Positions 34,602-44,265 of a stretch of 50,398 nt of DNA are shown piece by piece. The position numbers were made by a program, and so were the translations under genes. How positions within the stretch are numbered: position 1 is the stretch's first letter; the number at the start of each line of letters is the position of its first letter. Location of the stretch: the NCBI GenBank assembly GCA_902496295.1, contig CABVAF010000007.1, forward strand, positions 1 through 50,398, read 5' to 3'. Below the pieces are notes generated by a model. That model had not been told where the DNA came from. It saw only the letters and a program-made list of their open reading frames with translations, and searched no databases. Source of the stretch: an uncultured Clostridium sp. Its GTDB lineage: Bacteria > Bacillota > Clostridia > TANB77 > CAG-508.

Positions 34602-36885
34602 TTCCTTTCTTTTTTAATTCTTCTTCTGATAATTGTGATAAAGCAATTTCTTTATATTCCTCACAATTTTCCATTAGCTCTTCATGTGTACCTTTTCCTA
34701 CAATATTTCCATTATCTAAAACAATAATTTGATCTGCATTTAATATTGTATTAATTCTTTGTGCAACTATAATAACTGTCTTATTTTCTGTTTTTTCTTT
34801 TAATGCTTCCCTTAAAGTAGCATCTGTTTTATAGTCTAATGCTGAAAAGCTATCATCAAATATAAATATTTCAGGGTCTTTTGCAATTGCTCTTGCTATA
34901 GACAAACGCTGTTTTTGTCCTCCTGAAACATTACCTCCACCTTGAGCAATTTCAGAATTATATTTCTTGTCTTTTGCCTCTATAAATTCTGTTGCTTGAG
35001 CAATTTCAGCAGCAGCCTTCATTCTGTCGTCTGACATATCTTCGTCACTATATTTTATATTTGACTCTATTGTTCCTGAGAATAATATACCCTTTTGAGG
35101 TACAAATCCTATAATGCTTCTTAAGTCTTCTTGTGTTACATCTTTTACATTAACACCATCAACTAAAAGTTCTCCATCTGTAACATCATAAAATCTTGGT
35201 ATTAAATTTATTACTGTAGATTTTCCACTACCAGTACTTCCTATAATAGCGGTAGTTTTTCCTGGTTCAGCTGTAAAGCTAATATTATTTAGCATATTTT
35301 CTTCTGCATCTGGGTAACGGAATGAAACATTTTTAAACTCTATTAATCCTTTTTTATTTGTATCTAATTTTTTAGGTTCTTTTGGATCCTTTATTGAATT
35401 TTCTGTTTCTAATACTTCATTAATACGTTTTGCAGAAACATCTGCTCTTGGTAACATAATTGACATCATAGAAATCATTAAGAAAGACATTATAATTTGC
35501 ATTGTATATTGGATAAATGCCATCATATCTCCAACTTGCATTAATCCAGAATCTATATTATGTCCTCCTACCCAAACAATTAATAATGATATACTATTCA
35601 TAATAAACATTAATGTTGGCATCATTAAACTCATTGCTCTGTTAACAAATATATTAGCCTTCATTAAATCCTTATTTGCATTGTTAAATCTATCTACTTC
35701 ATCCTTTTCTTTATTAAATGCTCTAATTACAGGTAATCCTGTTAAAATTTCTCTTGATACTAGGTTTAGCTTATCTACTAATTGTTGTAATTTTTTAAAT
35801 TTAGGCATTGCAACAATAAATAATGTTGCCATTACAAATATAACTGCAACAACTGCAAGACCTATAATCCATGCCATTGACATATTGCTGTTTGCAAGTA
35901 CCATGAAGAATCCACCTATACCAATAATTGGCGCATAAACAACAACTCTAAATAACATTGTCATTAGCATTTGAATTTGTTGAATATCGTTTGTGCTACG
36001 AGTAATTAATGACGCTGTTGAAAATTGTTTAAATTCACTTGTTGAAAAACTAAGTACTTTCTTAAATATTTTATCTCTTAATGTTTGTGCAAGTCTCGCT
36101 GCTACTTTTGAAGACAAAAGCATTATTGTTATGGCTGAAACCATAATAATTAAAGATATTCCAAGCATTTGTGCTCCAGCTACAATTATAAAATGTGTTT
36201 TATAATCATCTAAATTAATTCCAACTGCTTGATATTCTTGTTTTACAGCCTCTATTGCAGCTTGTTCTAAAATACTCTGAGGCATTTCGTTAATTTTATC
36301 GTTAATTTGATTAATAAAATTACTATCTATTGTATTTCCTTCAAGTTGAGAAACCGCGCTTTGAGCCATTACTGTTTTTATTATTTCTAAAACAGTTTCA
36401 TCTTTTAGTTGTTCTTGCATAGCTTGTGGCATACTAGATATAATTTGTGACTTTATATTCTCTGCCTCTTCTCCATTACTTAAGTTATAAATAATCATAA
36501 GAGGTTTAGCCATAATATTATTTAAATTTTCTTGTTCTTCATCGTTTAATTTGTTTTGAACATATAATTCTTGTTTTTCAATTTCTGGATAGTCTTTTGA
36601 ATATTTTTTATAATCCTTCTCATCTAAATTTTCTTTAGAAATTAATGTATAATTTTCTAATATTTTTTCGTCGTCATCTGTAAATAGTAACAAATCATCC
36701 ATTGCAGTTTTTCTTATTACTTCTGGTGCAGGATTTTCTATTCCACCTTGTTGAATTCCTATATTAACAATTTTAGACGTATAATCTGGAAGACGTAAGT
36801 CACAAATAGCTTGCACAACTAATAGCAATACTATAATAACAACATAAATCCATGATTTTTTTAGGTTTTTTAATATTTTTAGCAT
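34594..36885 (-). CDS. ABC exporter half-transporter, subunit 1 (degenerate ATPase site)
   Basis: A 763-residue exporter half. Between the first and second membrane helices lies an extra-long polar insertion (about residues 35-225), probably extracytoplasmic, as in several clostridial heterodimers. The ATPase has Walker A GSTGSGKST, an intact signature VSGGQKQRLS, but Walker B IFIFDDSFSALD with D in place of the catalytic E and Q in place of the H-loop histidine (VAQRIN). It must pair with the downstream subunit. The ATG at 36883-36885 is separated from AAAGGAG by about 28 bases containing a small hairpin (TATGG/CCATA), an odd arrangement that could affect translation. Confidence 0.92.
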   Translation of the reverse strand: MLKILKNLKKSWIYVVIIVLLLVVQAICDLRLPDYTSKIVNIGIQQGGIENPAPEVIRKTAMDDLLLFTDDDEKILENYTLISKENLDEKDYKKYSKDYPEIEKQELYVQNKLNDEEQENLNNIMAKPLMIIYNLSNGEEAENIKSQIISSMPQAMQEQLKDETVLEIIKTVMAQSAVSQLEGNTIDSNFINQINDKINEMPQSILEQAAIEAVKQEYQAVGINLDDYKTHFIIVAGAQMLGISLIIMVSAITIMLLSSKVAARLAQTLRDKIFKKVLSFSTSEFKQFSTASLITRSTNDIQQIQMLMTMLFRVVVYAPIIGIGGFFMVLANSNMSMAWIIGLAVVAVIFVMATLFIVAMPKFKKLQQLVDKLNLVSREILTGLPVIRAFNKEKDEVDRFNNANKDLMKANIFVNRAMSLMMPTLMFIMNSISLLIVWVGGHNIDSGLMQVGDMMAFIQYTMQIIMSFLMISMMSIMLPRADVSAKRINEVLETENSIKDPKEPKKLDTNKKGLIEFKNVSFRYPDAEENMLNNISFTAEPGKTTAIIGSTGSGKSTVINLIPRFYDVTDGELLVDGVNVKDVTQEDLRSIIGFVPQKGILFSGTIESNIKYSDEDMSDDRMKAAAEIAQATEFIEAKDKKYNSEIAQGGGNVSGGQKQRLSIARAIAKDPEIFIFDDSFSALDYKTDATLREALKEKTENKTVIIVAQRINTILNADQIIVLDNGNIVGKGTHEELMENCEEYKEIALSQLSEEELKKKGSE

Positions 36886-36974
36886 AAATACATATGTATG
36901 GTAATTCCATACTCTCCTTTCTTTAAAATTTTAAACTATTTCTTAGTAAACTTTTATATAAACTGTAATTTATT

Positions 36975-37610
36975 TTAATCTACTTTAGCTGTATTATTCA
37001 ATGTACCATATTTTAAATACTCGACCATTTTTATATATTGATTTCTAACCATGTTTAATTGATTTCCTTTAAAAGTAGATACTAATGCTTTTCTTGTAAT
37101 AAGGTATAACATTTTTATTATAATTTTTAAATCTTCGTCATCATTAATTTTTAATTTAGATTTGTCTATCATATTTATAATGTCTTCCTTTTGAAAAGGT
37201 CTTTTTGGTTTGTTTAACTCTATGGTTCCCAAAGCAACTGATTTTTCTTCGCTTATTTTAATATTTTTAAATATCATTATAAAAAAATTCTTATCTTCAC
37301 TACGAGTAAGTTCTTTAGTTATAAAATCAAACATATCTATGTACACCTTAAAAATGTCTCCATCTGTTTCTTTTAATCTTTTCTTTAAAAATAGCTCTAA
37401 AGTTTCTGCTTTATTCTTAAGCATATATTCTAGTAAATCCTCTTTACTTTCGAAATATTGATAGAAACTTCCTCTTGCTATTTCCGCTTCCTCTACAATA
37501 TTTTTTATAGAGACCTCTTCTATTGGAACTCGTGCAAATTCCTTTTTGGCTGCTTTAATAATTTTACTTTTTTTATCTTCTGATAGATTTAAAAATGTAT
37601 CCTTAGGCAT
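36975..37610 (-). CDS. TetR/AcrR family transcriptional regulator
   Basis: A 211-residue TetR-type repressor. The N-terminal helix-turn-helix is clear (KIIKAAKKEFARVPIEEVSI, then NIVEEAEIARGSFYQYFESK), and the C-terminal half is a helical ligand-binding domain of unassigned specificity. The gene lies 89 bases upstream of the two exporter genes on the same strand. A long palindrome over its own promoter (37631-37661) is a ready operator. It probably represses itself and the exporter and is released by an exported substrate. GGGGGTG precedes the ATG. Confidence 0.88.
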   Translation of the reverse strand: MPKDTFLNLSEDKKSKIIKAAKKEFARVPIEEVSIKNIVEEAEIARGSFYQYFESKEDLLEYMLKNKAETLELFLKKRLKETDGDIFKVYIDMFDFITKELTRSEDKNFFIMIFKNIKISEEKSVALGTIELNKPKRPFQKEDIINMIDKSKLKINDDEDLKIIIKMLYLITRKALVSTFKGNQLNMVRNQYIKMVEYLKYGTLNNTAKVD

Positions 37611-37630
37611 TTTTCACCCCCGCAAAAAAA

Positions 37631-37661
37631 CACTGTATCACATATTATATGTGACACAGTG
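37631..37661 (-). promoter_or_regulatory. TetR operator palindrome over the tetR promoter
   Basis: A 31-base near-perfect palindrome with arms CACTGTATCACATAT and ATATGTGACACAGTG (one mismatch) about a central T. It covers the -10 (37644-37649) and most of the 17-base spacer of the promoter whose -35 TTGACA lies at 37667-37672. Binding there would block RNA polymerase directly. Confidence 0.8.
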
Positions 37662-37672
37662 TCATATGTCAA
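37644..37672 (-). promoter_or_regulatory. Consensus promoter of the tetR-ABC exporter operon
   Basis: TTGACA (37667-37672), 17 bases, TATAAT (37644-37649) on the minus strand is a perfect sigma-A match, about 35 bases before the tetR ATG. Confidence 0.8.
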
Positions 37673-37708
37673 CTTTTTTATACTGTTTTCACAAAAAATT
37701 CACATTTC

Positions 37709-38608
37709 TCAGTTTTTACCTATCGCTTTTAATCTATCTATAACCGCATTTATTGTCTCTTCTGGAGTCGAGGCTCCTGCCATAACACCAATTTTATTGC
37801 ATTTCTTAAATCTTTCTAGTTCCAACTCGTTCTCATCCTCTATCATAAGAGCATTAGTGCAATTATTACATGATATTTGATATAGTTTGTTTGTATTTGA
37901 ACTTTTTTTACCGCCTATTATAATCATTCCATCAACTTCTTTAGATAATTTTTCTGTTTCCTCTTGTCTTAGTCTTGTTGCATCACATATAGTATTATTT
38001 ATAATAATTTCTATATTATTTCCTATTTCTTTTTTTATCTTTCCTTCAAAACATTTAAATTTTTCCAAGTTGAAAGTAGTTTGTGCTACTACAATTAACT
38101 TTTTAGTAGCATTTTTTTCTGTATTATTAATTTTATCTTTTAATTTTTCTATGGCTTCATTTAGCTCTTCTTCGTCTTCTATTACTATACTATTTTCTCC
38201 ACAAAAACTCTTTGTTCCAATTACCTCTGGATGTTTTTTCTCTCCTATTAAAAATATGTAGTCACCGTTTTCGGAATATTTTTCAACAAATTCATGTATT
38301 TTAAGAACTTTTGGACATGTTAAATCCTTTAATTCTATTTTCATTTTTTTAGCTTGTTCATAAATTTCTTTTTCAATTCCATGCGCACGAATTATTACAG
38401 TTTTTCCAGCAGGATTTGGCACCTCTTCTAAATTAGTTATTATTTTAACTCCTAGTTTCTCTAAATTACTTAAAACTACAGGATTATGTACCAAATCACC
38501 TAAACAATATATTATTTCTCCTTTTCCTTTTGCCTCTTCATATGTTTTGTTTACTGCATTTTGCACTCCTCCACAAAATCCAGCCATTTTTCCAAGTAAT
38601 ATCTCCAT
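37709..38608 (-). CDS. ispH: 4-hydroxy-3-methylbut-2-enyl diphosphate reductase IspH
   Basis: Last step of the MEP isoprenoid pathway, making IPP and DMAPP with a [4Fe-4S] cluster. Cluster cysteines occur in AGFCGGV (C12), LTCPKV and TICDATRLRQ, and substrate histidines in DLVHNP, RAHGI and KHPEV; the downstream SSNTNKL motif is also present. The 299 residues fit a stand-alone IspH without the fused S1 domains seen in some Clostridia. It lies about 70 bases downstream of ispG, so consecutive MEP steps are cotranscribed here. Confidence 0.95.
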   Translation of the reverse strand: MEILLGKMAGFCGGVQNAVNKTYEEAKGKGEIIYCLGDLVHNPVVLSNLEKLGVKIITNLEEVPNPAGKTVIIRAHGIEKEIYEQAKKMKIELKDLTCPKVLKIHEFVEKYSENGDYIFLIGEKKHPEVIGTKSFCGENSIVIEDEEELNEAIEKLKDKINNTEKNATKKLIVVAQTTFNLEKFKCFEGKIKKEIGNNIEIIINNTICDATRLRQEETEKLSKEVDGMIIIGGKKSSNTNKLYQISCNNCTNALMIEDENELELERFKKCNKIGVMAGASTPEETINAVIDRLKAIGKN

Positions 38609-38675
38609 ACTAAATTTATTCCCCCTAACTGTAATATTCTTCTCTTTTTACATGTAATAAATATAATCCTCTTTA

Positions 38676-39743
38676 TTAATTATCTTTTATCATATTTAGT
38701 ATTTCTTGTTTCAAAACATTAACTATATCATCTTGTTTTACTTTTCTTATAATTTTTCCCTTTTTAAAAAGTAAGCCTTCTTCCACTCCACCTGCTATAC
38801 CTATATCTGCATGACTTGCTTCTCCTGGCCCATTTACAGCGCATCCCATTACAGCTACTGTAATGTCTGCTTCTATTCCTTGTAAAAATTCTTCTACTTC
38901 TTTTGCCATTGGTATTAAATCTATTCTTGTTCTACCACATGTTGGGCAAGCAATTAGTGTTGGTGATTTATGATACAAATTACAATTTTTTAAAATTTCT
39001 TTCGCTACTTTTATTTCTTTAACAGGATCATCACTTAAAGATACTCTTAATGTATCTCCAATTCCTTCTCTTAGTAAAATACCTAACCCAATACTTGATT
39101 TTATCGTTCCACTAAATTCTGTTCCTGCCTCTGTAATTCCTATATGTAATGGGTAATTAAAAGTCTTGGCTGCCTCTTCATATGCTTCAATACATAAATC
39201 TAAACTAGATGCTTTTAAAGATAAACAAATATCATAAAAGTCTAGCTTCTCTAGTATTTCAACATGTCTTCTTGCACTCTCTACCATAGCCTTTGCAGTT
39301 GGTTTTCCGCCATACTTTTCTAATAAATCTTTTTCTAAGGACCCACCATTTACTCCTATACGTATTGGAATATTTCTTTGTCTGCATGCATCAACTACTG
39401 CTTTTACTTTATCTTCACTTCCAATATTCCCTGGATTAATACGTACCTTGTCTACTCCTGCTTTAATTGCTTCTAAAGCTATTTTATAATCAAAGTGGAT
39501 ATCTGACACTATTGGAATATGTATTTTTTCTTTTATATCTTTTATTGCTTTTGCATCTTCAATATCTAAGCAAGCTACTCTAACAATTTCACACCCAGCT
39601 TCTTCTAATTGTAGAATTTGTTTTACAGTAGCTTCTACATCTTTTGTTTTAGTATTACACATTGATTGAATTACTACTCTATTTTGTCCTCCTATTTGTA
39701 CATTTCCTACCATTATTTTTCTTGTTTCATTTCTTTTATACAT
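38676..39743 (-). CDS. ispG: 4-hydroxy-3-methylbut-2-en-1-yl diphosphate synthase IspG
   Basis: The step before IspH in the MEP pathway; reductive ring opening of MEcPP on a [4Fe-4S] cluster. A TIM-barrel opens with QSMCNTKTKD and KVRINPGNIG, and the C-terminal cluster domain has CPTCGRT and MGCAVNGPGEA with the needed cysteines and glutamate. The length of 355 is normal. GAGAGGG precedes the ATG. It is divergent from the radical-SAM gene at 39919, with about 175 bases between. Confidence 0.96.
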   Translation of the reverse strand: MYKRNETRKIMVGNVQIGGQNRVVIQSMCNTKTKDVEATVKQILQLEEAGCEIVRVACLDIEDAKAIKDIKEKIHIPIVSDIHFDYKIALEAIKAGVDKVRINPGNIGSEDKVKAVVDACRQRNIPIRIGVNGGSLEKDLLEKYGGKPTAKAMVESARRHVEILEKLDFYDICLSLKASSLDLCIEAYEEAAKTFNYPLHIGITEAGTEFSGTIKSSIGLGILLREGIGDTLRVSLSDDPVKEIKVAKEILKNCNLYHKSPTLIACPTCGRTRIDLIPMAKEVEEFLQGIEADITVAVMGCAVNGPGEASHADIGIAGGVEEGLLFKKGKIIRKVKQDDIVNVLKQEILNMIKDN

Positions 39744-39857
39744 TATTATACCCTCTCTTTTTAATTTAAATGTATTCTATCATAAGTAGTCAAAAATAAC
39801 AACAAACTTATTTACTTTTAATTTATTCCTATATTTTTAATTTCCGCAAACTTTTGT

Positions 39858-39886
39858 TTGACATTTATTTTCATTTATGTTATATT
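39858..39886 (+). promoter_or_regulatory. Promoter of the radical-SAM/TIGR03915 pair
   Basis: TTGACA (39858-39863), 17 bases, TATATT (39881-39886), with a TG extension before the -10. It lies about 33 bases before the chosen ATG. Confidence 0.8.
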
Positions 39887-39918
39887 GTTGTTGCAAACAT
39901 TTGTGCGAGGTGTATAAC

Positions 39919-41268
39919 ATGGATATTCAAGAAAAGTTAAAAATACTATCAGATGCAGCTAAATACGATGCATCTTGTAGTTCCTCTGGCAGTAACCGTA
40001 AAAATGCTAATAATGGAATTGGAAATGGTGACGTTTCTGGGATTTGCCATAGTTGGGGTGCAGACGGAAGATGTATATCTTTATTAAAAATTCTTATGAC
40101 TAACTGTTGTATATATGACTGTAAATATTGTATTAACAGATGCACCAATTCTGTCCCTAGAGCAACTTTTACCCCAAAAGAAATTGCAGACTTAACAATA
40201 GGTTTTTATAAAAGAAATTACATAGAAGGTTTATTTTTAAGTTCTGCTGTTATTAAGTCTCCAGACTATACAATGGAATTAATGATAGAAGCCATTTCTA
40301 TGTTAAGAAATGCTTATAATTTTAATGGATATATTCATGCTAAAACTATACCCGGAAGTAGTCAAGAGTTAATAGATAAGCTTGGAAAACTAGTAGATAG
40401 AATGAGTGTCAATATAGAATTGCCTTCTAACAATAGTCTGCAACTACTCGCTCCTGATAAGTCCAAAATAGATATAGTAAAGCCTATGAATTATATTTCT
40501 AATAAAATAGAAAATAATCAAAAGTTGCTAGCCCCCGCTTCTAAAAAGTGGACTTTCGCTGTTCCTTCAGCAACCTATAAAACCAAAAAGGAGAAGTTTG
40601 TTCCTGCTGGTCAAACAACTCAAATGATAATTGGTGCCACTCCTGATACAGACTTAAAAATTATTAAACTTTCAGAAAGTCTTTATAATAAAATGAAACT
40701 AAAAAGAGTTTATTACTCTGCTTATATTTCTATTAATCATGACTCTTGTCTCCCAACTTTGGACAAGCCTCCATTATTGCGCGAAAATAGATTATACCAG
40801 GCAGATTGGCTCCTTAGATTTTATGGATTCCATGCAGATGAATTATTAAGTGAAACTAATCCCAATTTTAATAATTTTCTTGACCCTAAATGTGATTGGG
40901 CATTGAGAAACATAGATAAATTTCCTGTAGAAATAAACAAAGCTAATTATTTTACATTATTAAGAGTCCCTGGAATTGGAGTTATCTCTGCTAAAAGAAT
41001 TATATCTGCAAGGAAAAGTTGCACACTAACTTTTGAAACCTTGAAAAAACTTGGGGTAGTTTTAAAGCGTGCTAGATATTTTATTACCTGTAGTGGCAAA
41101 TATTTTGATAAAATATCTTATTTCAACCCAACATTTATAAATGAAAATTTATTAATGTTAGAAAAGAGAAGTTCTACTATTAACTCAAATTATACTCAAC
41201 TTTCGCTTTTTGAAAATTCTTTACCTACAAAAGGAGATGTTGTAAAATGCATAACTGGAAACTTTTAA
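39919..41268 (+). CDS. Putative DNA modification/repair radical SAM protein (TIGR03916 type)
   Basis: A radical-SAM protein with the cluster motif CIYDCKYC near residue 70, preceded by the conserved GICHSWGADGRCISLLKIL. After the SAM barrel, a helix-hairpin-helix-like segment VPGIGVISAKRIISARK near residue 355 implies DNA contact. The C-terminal tail is polar. It is part of a conserved two-gene module with TIGR03915, long annotated as DNA modification or repair, but the chemistry is not established; its distant resemblance is to spore photoproduct lyase-like enzymes. The start at 39919 follows GAGGTG at six bases; the in-frame extension to 39877 is less likely. Confidence 0.87.
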   Translation: MDIQEKLKILSDAAKYDASCSSSGSNRKNANNGIGNGDVSGICHSWGADGRCISLLKILMTNCCIYDCKYCINRCTNSVPRATFTPKEIADLTIGFYKRNYIEGLFLSSAVIKSPDYTMELMIEAISMLRNAYNFNGYIHAKTIPGSSQELIDKLGKLVDRMSVNIELPSNNSLQLLAPDKSKIDIVKPMNYISNKIENNQKLLAPASKKWTFAVPSATYKTKKEKFVPAGQTTQMIIGATPDTDLKIIKLSESLYNKMKLKRVYYSAYISINHDSCLPTLDKPPLLRENRLYQADWLLRFYGFHADELLSETNPNFNNFLDPKCDWALRNIDKFPVEINKANYFTLLRVPGIGVISAKRIISARKSCTLTFETLKKLGVVLKRARYFITCSGKYFDKISYFNPTFINENLLMLEKRSSTINSNYTQLSLFENSLPTKGDVVKCITGNF

Positions 41269-42086
41269 ATACTATTTATTTGTATGATGGAACCTTTGAA
41301 GGGTTGCTTACAATTGCTTTTAACTGTTATATGTCTAAGCAAATTCCATCTAACATTATTTTTGAGAAGCACTATATTGGTAACTTTCTAGATACTGCAA
41401 TTTATGTAAAAACAGATACTGAAAAATCTAATCGTATTTGGAATGGGCTATATTCTAATGTTTCTTTTGACGCTTTATACAATTGTTATTATGCCTTTTT
41501 ATCATATCAAAAAAATAAAGAAATAAACATATTAAAGTATATTTTAGCTTCTTTTGCAATAGGACCTAAGATAACCTCAATGTTATCCATAGATTACGTA
41601 CTAGAAGTTACTAAGCTAAGGAAAAATGTTCTTCACGAATCTCATAAATTGAAAGGTCTAGTCCGATTATCTGAAATCGGAAATAATATATTTTATGCAT
41701 CAATTCATCCTGATAATAATGTAATTGAATTACTTGGACATTTCTTTATTAAGAGATTCCCTTGTCAAAACCTAATAATACATGATAAAAATAGAAATTT
41801 AGTATTTTTATACGATGCTAATAATAGGTTAAAAAATAATGTAAAAACTAGTAATAATATTTCAAAAACAGAATGCATCCAATATTATTCTCAAAATAAC
41901 TACGAAATAGTTGAAGTCCCAGCTAATATACAAATGCCAACAATTTCAAAAGAAGAAAAACGTTTTCAGGATTTATGGAAAACGTTTTTCAACACTATTG
42001 CAATTAAAGAAAGAAGTAATTCTAAATTGCAAATGCAATATATGCCAAAAAAATACTGGCAAGATATAACTGAAATGAATAATTAA
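41247..42086 (+). CDS. TIGR03915 family putative DNA metabolism protein
   Basis: The partner of the radical-SAM protein, overlapping its 3' end by 22 bases, with AAGGAG ten bases before the ATG, so the two are coupled. Family features: YDGTFEGLLTIAF at residues 11-23, the LRKNVLHESHKLKGLVRLSE segment in the middle and the RFQDLWKTFFNTIAIKER...MPKKYW ending typical of the DUF4130 region. The length of 279 is usual. It may be a nucleic-acid glycosylase-like or accessory factor; unproven. Its stop overlaps the convergent ABC permease stop by four bases. Confidence 0.85.
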   Translation: MHNWKLLNTIYLYDGTFEGLLTIAFNCYMSKQIPSNIIFEKHYIGNFLDTAIYVKTDTEKSNRIWNGLYSNVSFDALYNCYYAFLSYQKNKEINILKYILASFAIGPKITSMLSIDYVLEVTKLRKNVLHESHKLKGLVRLSEIGNNIFYASIHPDNNVIELLGHFFIKRFPCQNLIIHDKNRNLVFLYDANNRLKNNVKTSNNISKTECIQYYSQNNYEIVEVPANIQMPTISKEEKRFQDLWKTFFNTIAIKERSNSKLQMQYMPKKYWQDITEMNN

Positions 42087-43342
42087 TCATTGCTGTCATC
42101 TTTATGTTTATACATATTTATCATATCTTTTAAACTTACTCTGCTACCATAATTTAAAATAGCATTTGAATAAATTTTTATTGACACACTTGCTACTACA
42201 ACAATTGTTATTAGCAATACTACTATAGATATTGCAATTTGTGTTGGTGTTGCTACACCCATCATAACTCTAAATGGCATGCAAAATGGCGATGAGAATG
42301 GGAATATTGATGCAAACACATTTAAGTCACTTGTTGGGTTCATCATAGTAAAATAAGCTAAATAAAAACCAATAACTGCTATAATTGCAACAGGTCCATT
42401 TGCACTTTGTACATCTTCTGGCTTGCTTACAGTAGATCCTGTTAAAGCATATAATAATGCATAAGTTGCATAACCTAATATAAAGTACACTACAGTTAAT
42501 ACTCCCAATGTTGGCGTTATTTGTGATAAGTCTAACACGCTACTTAGCATTCCTTCTGGTAAGCAGACATATGCGCATATTAAAGCTACTGCAACAATTG
42601 CTACTACTTGTAATAATCCAACAATTCCTATTCCTATTGTTTTTCCAAGTACAATAGTTCTTGGTGATGTTGATGTAACTAATGTTTCCATTATTTTTGA
42701 AGTTTTTTCTGTTGTTATTGAATTTGACACTTGATATGCACAGAAGTATATAGCATAAAATAGCACTAATGAAAGAAGCATTATAACTAATAAATTTCCC
42801 TTAACTTCCTGCTCTTCTGCTTGCTGTAATTCAAAGCTAAAATTTGGAGTAATACTTGCAAGTTGCTCTTGTGTTAGCCCTAATTTAGATATTTGTAAAT
42901 TCGTATATGCACTTGTTAAAATATTTGTAACTGTTTCAGGCACTTCGTTATTCATCATAGCCATATTTTCAACTATATATTGAATATTCACTTTATTATT
43001 ATCTTCATTAACAATTATTGCATCATCTACTTCTCCATTAACTATTTTACTTTTTACTTCATCTATTGAAATATCTTCATTTGTTATTTCAAATTTATTT
43101 CCTAAATCCATTGTATTTAATGTATCTAATGAGCCTTCAAATACATTTTCTTTATCTACTATTAGTGTCTTTGGTAATGAACTACCTTCTGAATTTTCGT
43201 TTCCTGTAAACATACTTAAAATATTTGGAACATTAAATCCTACTATTATAATAATGAAAATAATTAAGTTTGAAATAATAAATGTCTTCTTTTTAAGCAT
43301 GTCTTTTATTGTATATGAAGCTACTATCCATAAATCTCTCAT
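42083..43342 (-). CDS. ABC-2 type transporter permease (NatB-like)
   Basis: A 419-residue permease with one N-terminal membrane helix (residues 20-45), a large extracytoplasmic region (45-190) and then five or six helices. The NatB/YhaP pattern is visible in SITTEKTSKIMETLVTSTSPRTIVLGKTIG. Relatives export sodium or unknown substrates. It overlaps the ATPase gene by four bases (ATGA), so the pair is cotranslated. The C-terminus is polar (KHKDDSND). It converges on the TIGR03915 gene with a four-base overlap and no terminator between them, so antisense transcription at the 3' ends is likely. Confidence 0.88.
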   Translation of the reverse strand: MRDLWIVASYTIKDMLKKKTFIISNLIIFIIIIVGFNVPNILSMFTGNENSEGSSLPKTLIVDKENVFEGSLDTLNTMDLGNKFEITNEDISIDEVKSKIVNGEVDDAIIVNEDNNKVNIQYIVENMAMMNNEVPETVTNILTSAYTNLQISKLGLTQEQLASITPNFSFELQQAEEQEVKGNLLVIMLLSLVLFYAIYFCAYQVSNSITTEKTSKIMETLVTSTSPRTIVLGKTIGIGIVGLLQVVAIVAVALICAYVCLPEGMLSSVLDLSQITPTLGVLTVVYFILGYATYALLYALTGSTVSKPEDVQSANGPVAIIAVIGFYLAYFTMMNPTSDLNVFASIFPFSSPFCMPFRVMMGVATPTQIAISIVVLLITIVVVASVSIKIYSNAILNYGSRVSLKDMINMYKHKDDSND

Positions 43343-44235
43343 TTTGCTTCACCTACCTTTTCTATAAATATATCATTCAAACTTGGTTTCATAATTTCAA
43401 ACTTTTCTACCTTAACTTTATTTTCTATAAGTTTGTTAATTAATTTATACCCGTCTTCTTCTCCACTAATATTTATTATATAATCATTATTCTTACTATT
43501 ATATATTTCTAAACCTAATTCTTTTATATATTTATCTACATTTTCTACTGTGCTTAAACTAACTCTATTAGCATTATATTGCTCTTTAATTTCTTTTAAG
43601 TTTCCTTTAAGTACAGTCTCGCCTTTATTAAGTATTAATACATCGCTACAAAATTCTTCTATAGAATGCATTTGGTGGCTAGACATTATAATATATTTTC
43701 CATTTTTAATTAATTCTATTATTACACTCTTTAAAAGTTCTGTATTTACAGGGTCTAATCCACTAAATGGCTCATCTAGCACTATAAGTTCTGGATTATG
43801 TATTATTGCTGTTATAAATTGTACTTTTTGTTGATTTCCCTTAGATAATTTTTCTGGTGTCACATTAATATACTGTTCTACTTCTAATCTTTTTGCCCAA
43901 TATTTTAAAGACTCTTCTGCTTTTTCTTTTTTCATTCCTTTAAGTTCTGCAAAATACATCATTTGGTCATAAATTTTCGTTTTTGGATAAACACCTCTTT
44001 CTTCTGGTAAATATCCAAAATTAACATTTTTTCTTTTTACTTCTTTTCCATTCCATGATATCTCTCCACTATCTTTTTTCAATATCCCAAGTATCATTCT
44101 TATTGTAGTTGTTTTTCCAGCACCATTTGTTCCTAAAAGTCCATAAACACTAGGTTTATCTATTTCAAAAGAAATATCATTTACAACTTTTTTGGTTCCA
44201 TATGTTTTATTAACATGTTCTACCTTAAGTCCCAT
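43339..44235 (-). CDS. ABC transporter ATP-binding protein (NatA-like)
   Basis: A 298-residue ATPase with Walker A GTNGAGKTT, Q-loop region GYLPEERGVYPK, signature LSKGNQQK, Walker B LIVLDEPFSGLDP and switch histidine MSSHQMHSIEE. The Q-Q in place of the usual G-Q after the signature and the ERGVY motif are typical of NatA/DrrA-like exporters. The C-terminal domain (about 220-298) is the usual extension. The start at 44233-44235 follows AAGGGGAAAATT; an upstream in-frame region to 44310 runs through the promoter and is rejected. Confidence 0.92.
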   Translation of the reverse strand: MGLKVEHVNKTYGTKKVVNDISFEIDKPSVYGLLGTNGAGKTTTIRMILGILKKDSGEISWNGKEVKRKNVNFGYLPEERGVYPKTKIYDQMMYFAELKGMKKEKAEESLKYWAKRLEVEQYINVTPEKLSKGNQQKVQFITAIIHNPELIVLDEPFSGLDPVNTELLKSVIIELIKNGKYIIMSSHQMHSIEEFCSDVLILNKGETVLKGNLKEIKEQYNANRVSLSTVENVDKYIKELGLEIYNSKNNDYIINISGEEDGYKLINKLIENKVKVEKFEIMKPSLNDIFIEKVGEAK

Positions 44236-44265
44236 AATTTTCCCCTTTCTATATAAACTAAATAA

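Noticed and set aside
36779..36897. Short frame starting at the ATG just after GGAG before the exporter gene
   Set aside because: The ribosome site is only three bases from that ATG and the product has no recognisable features.
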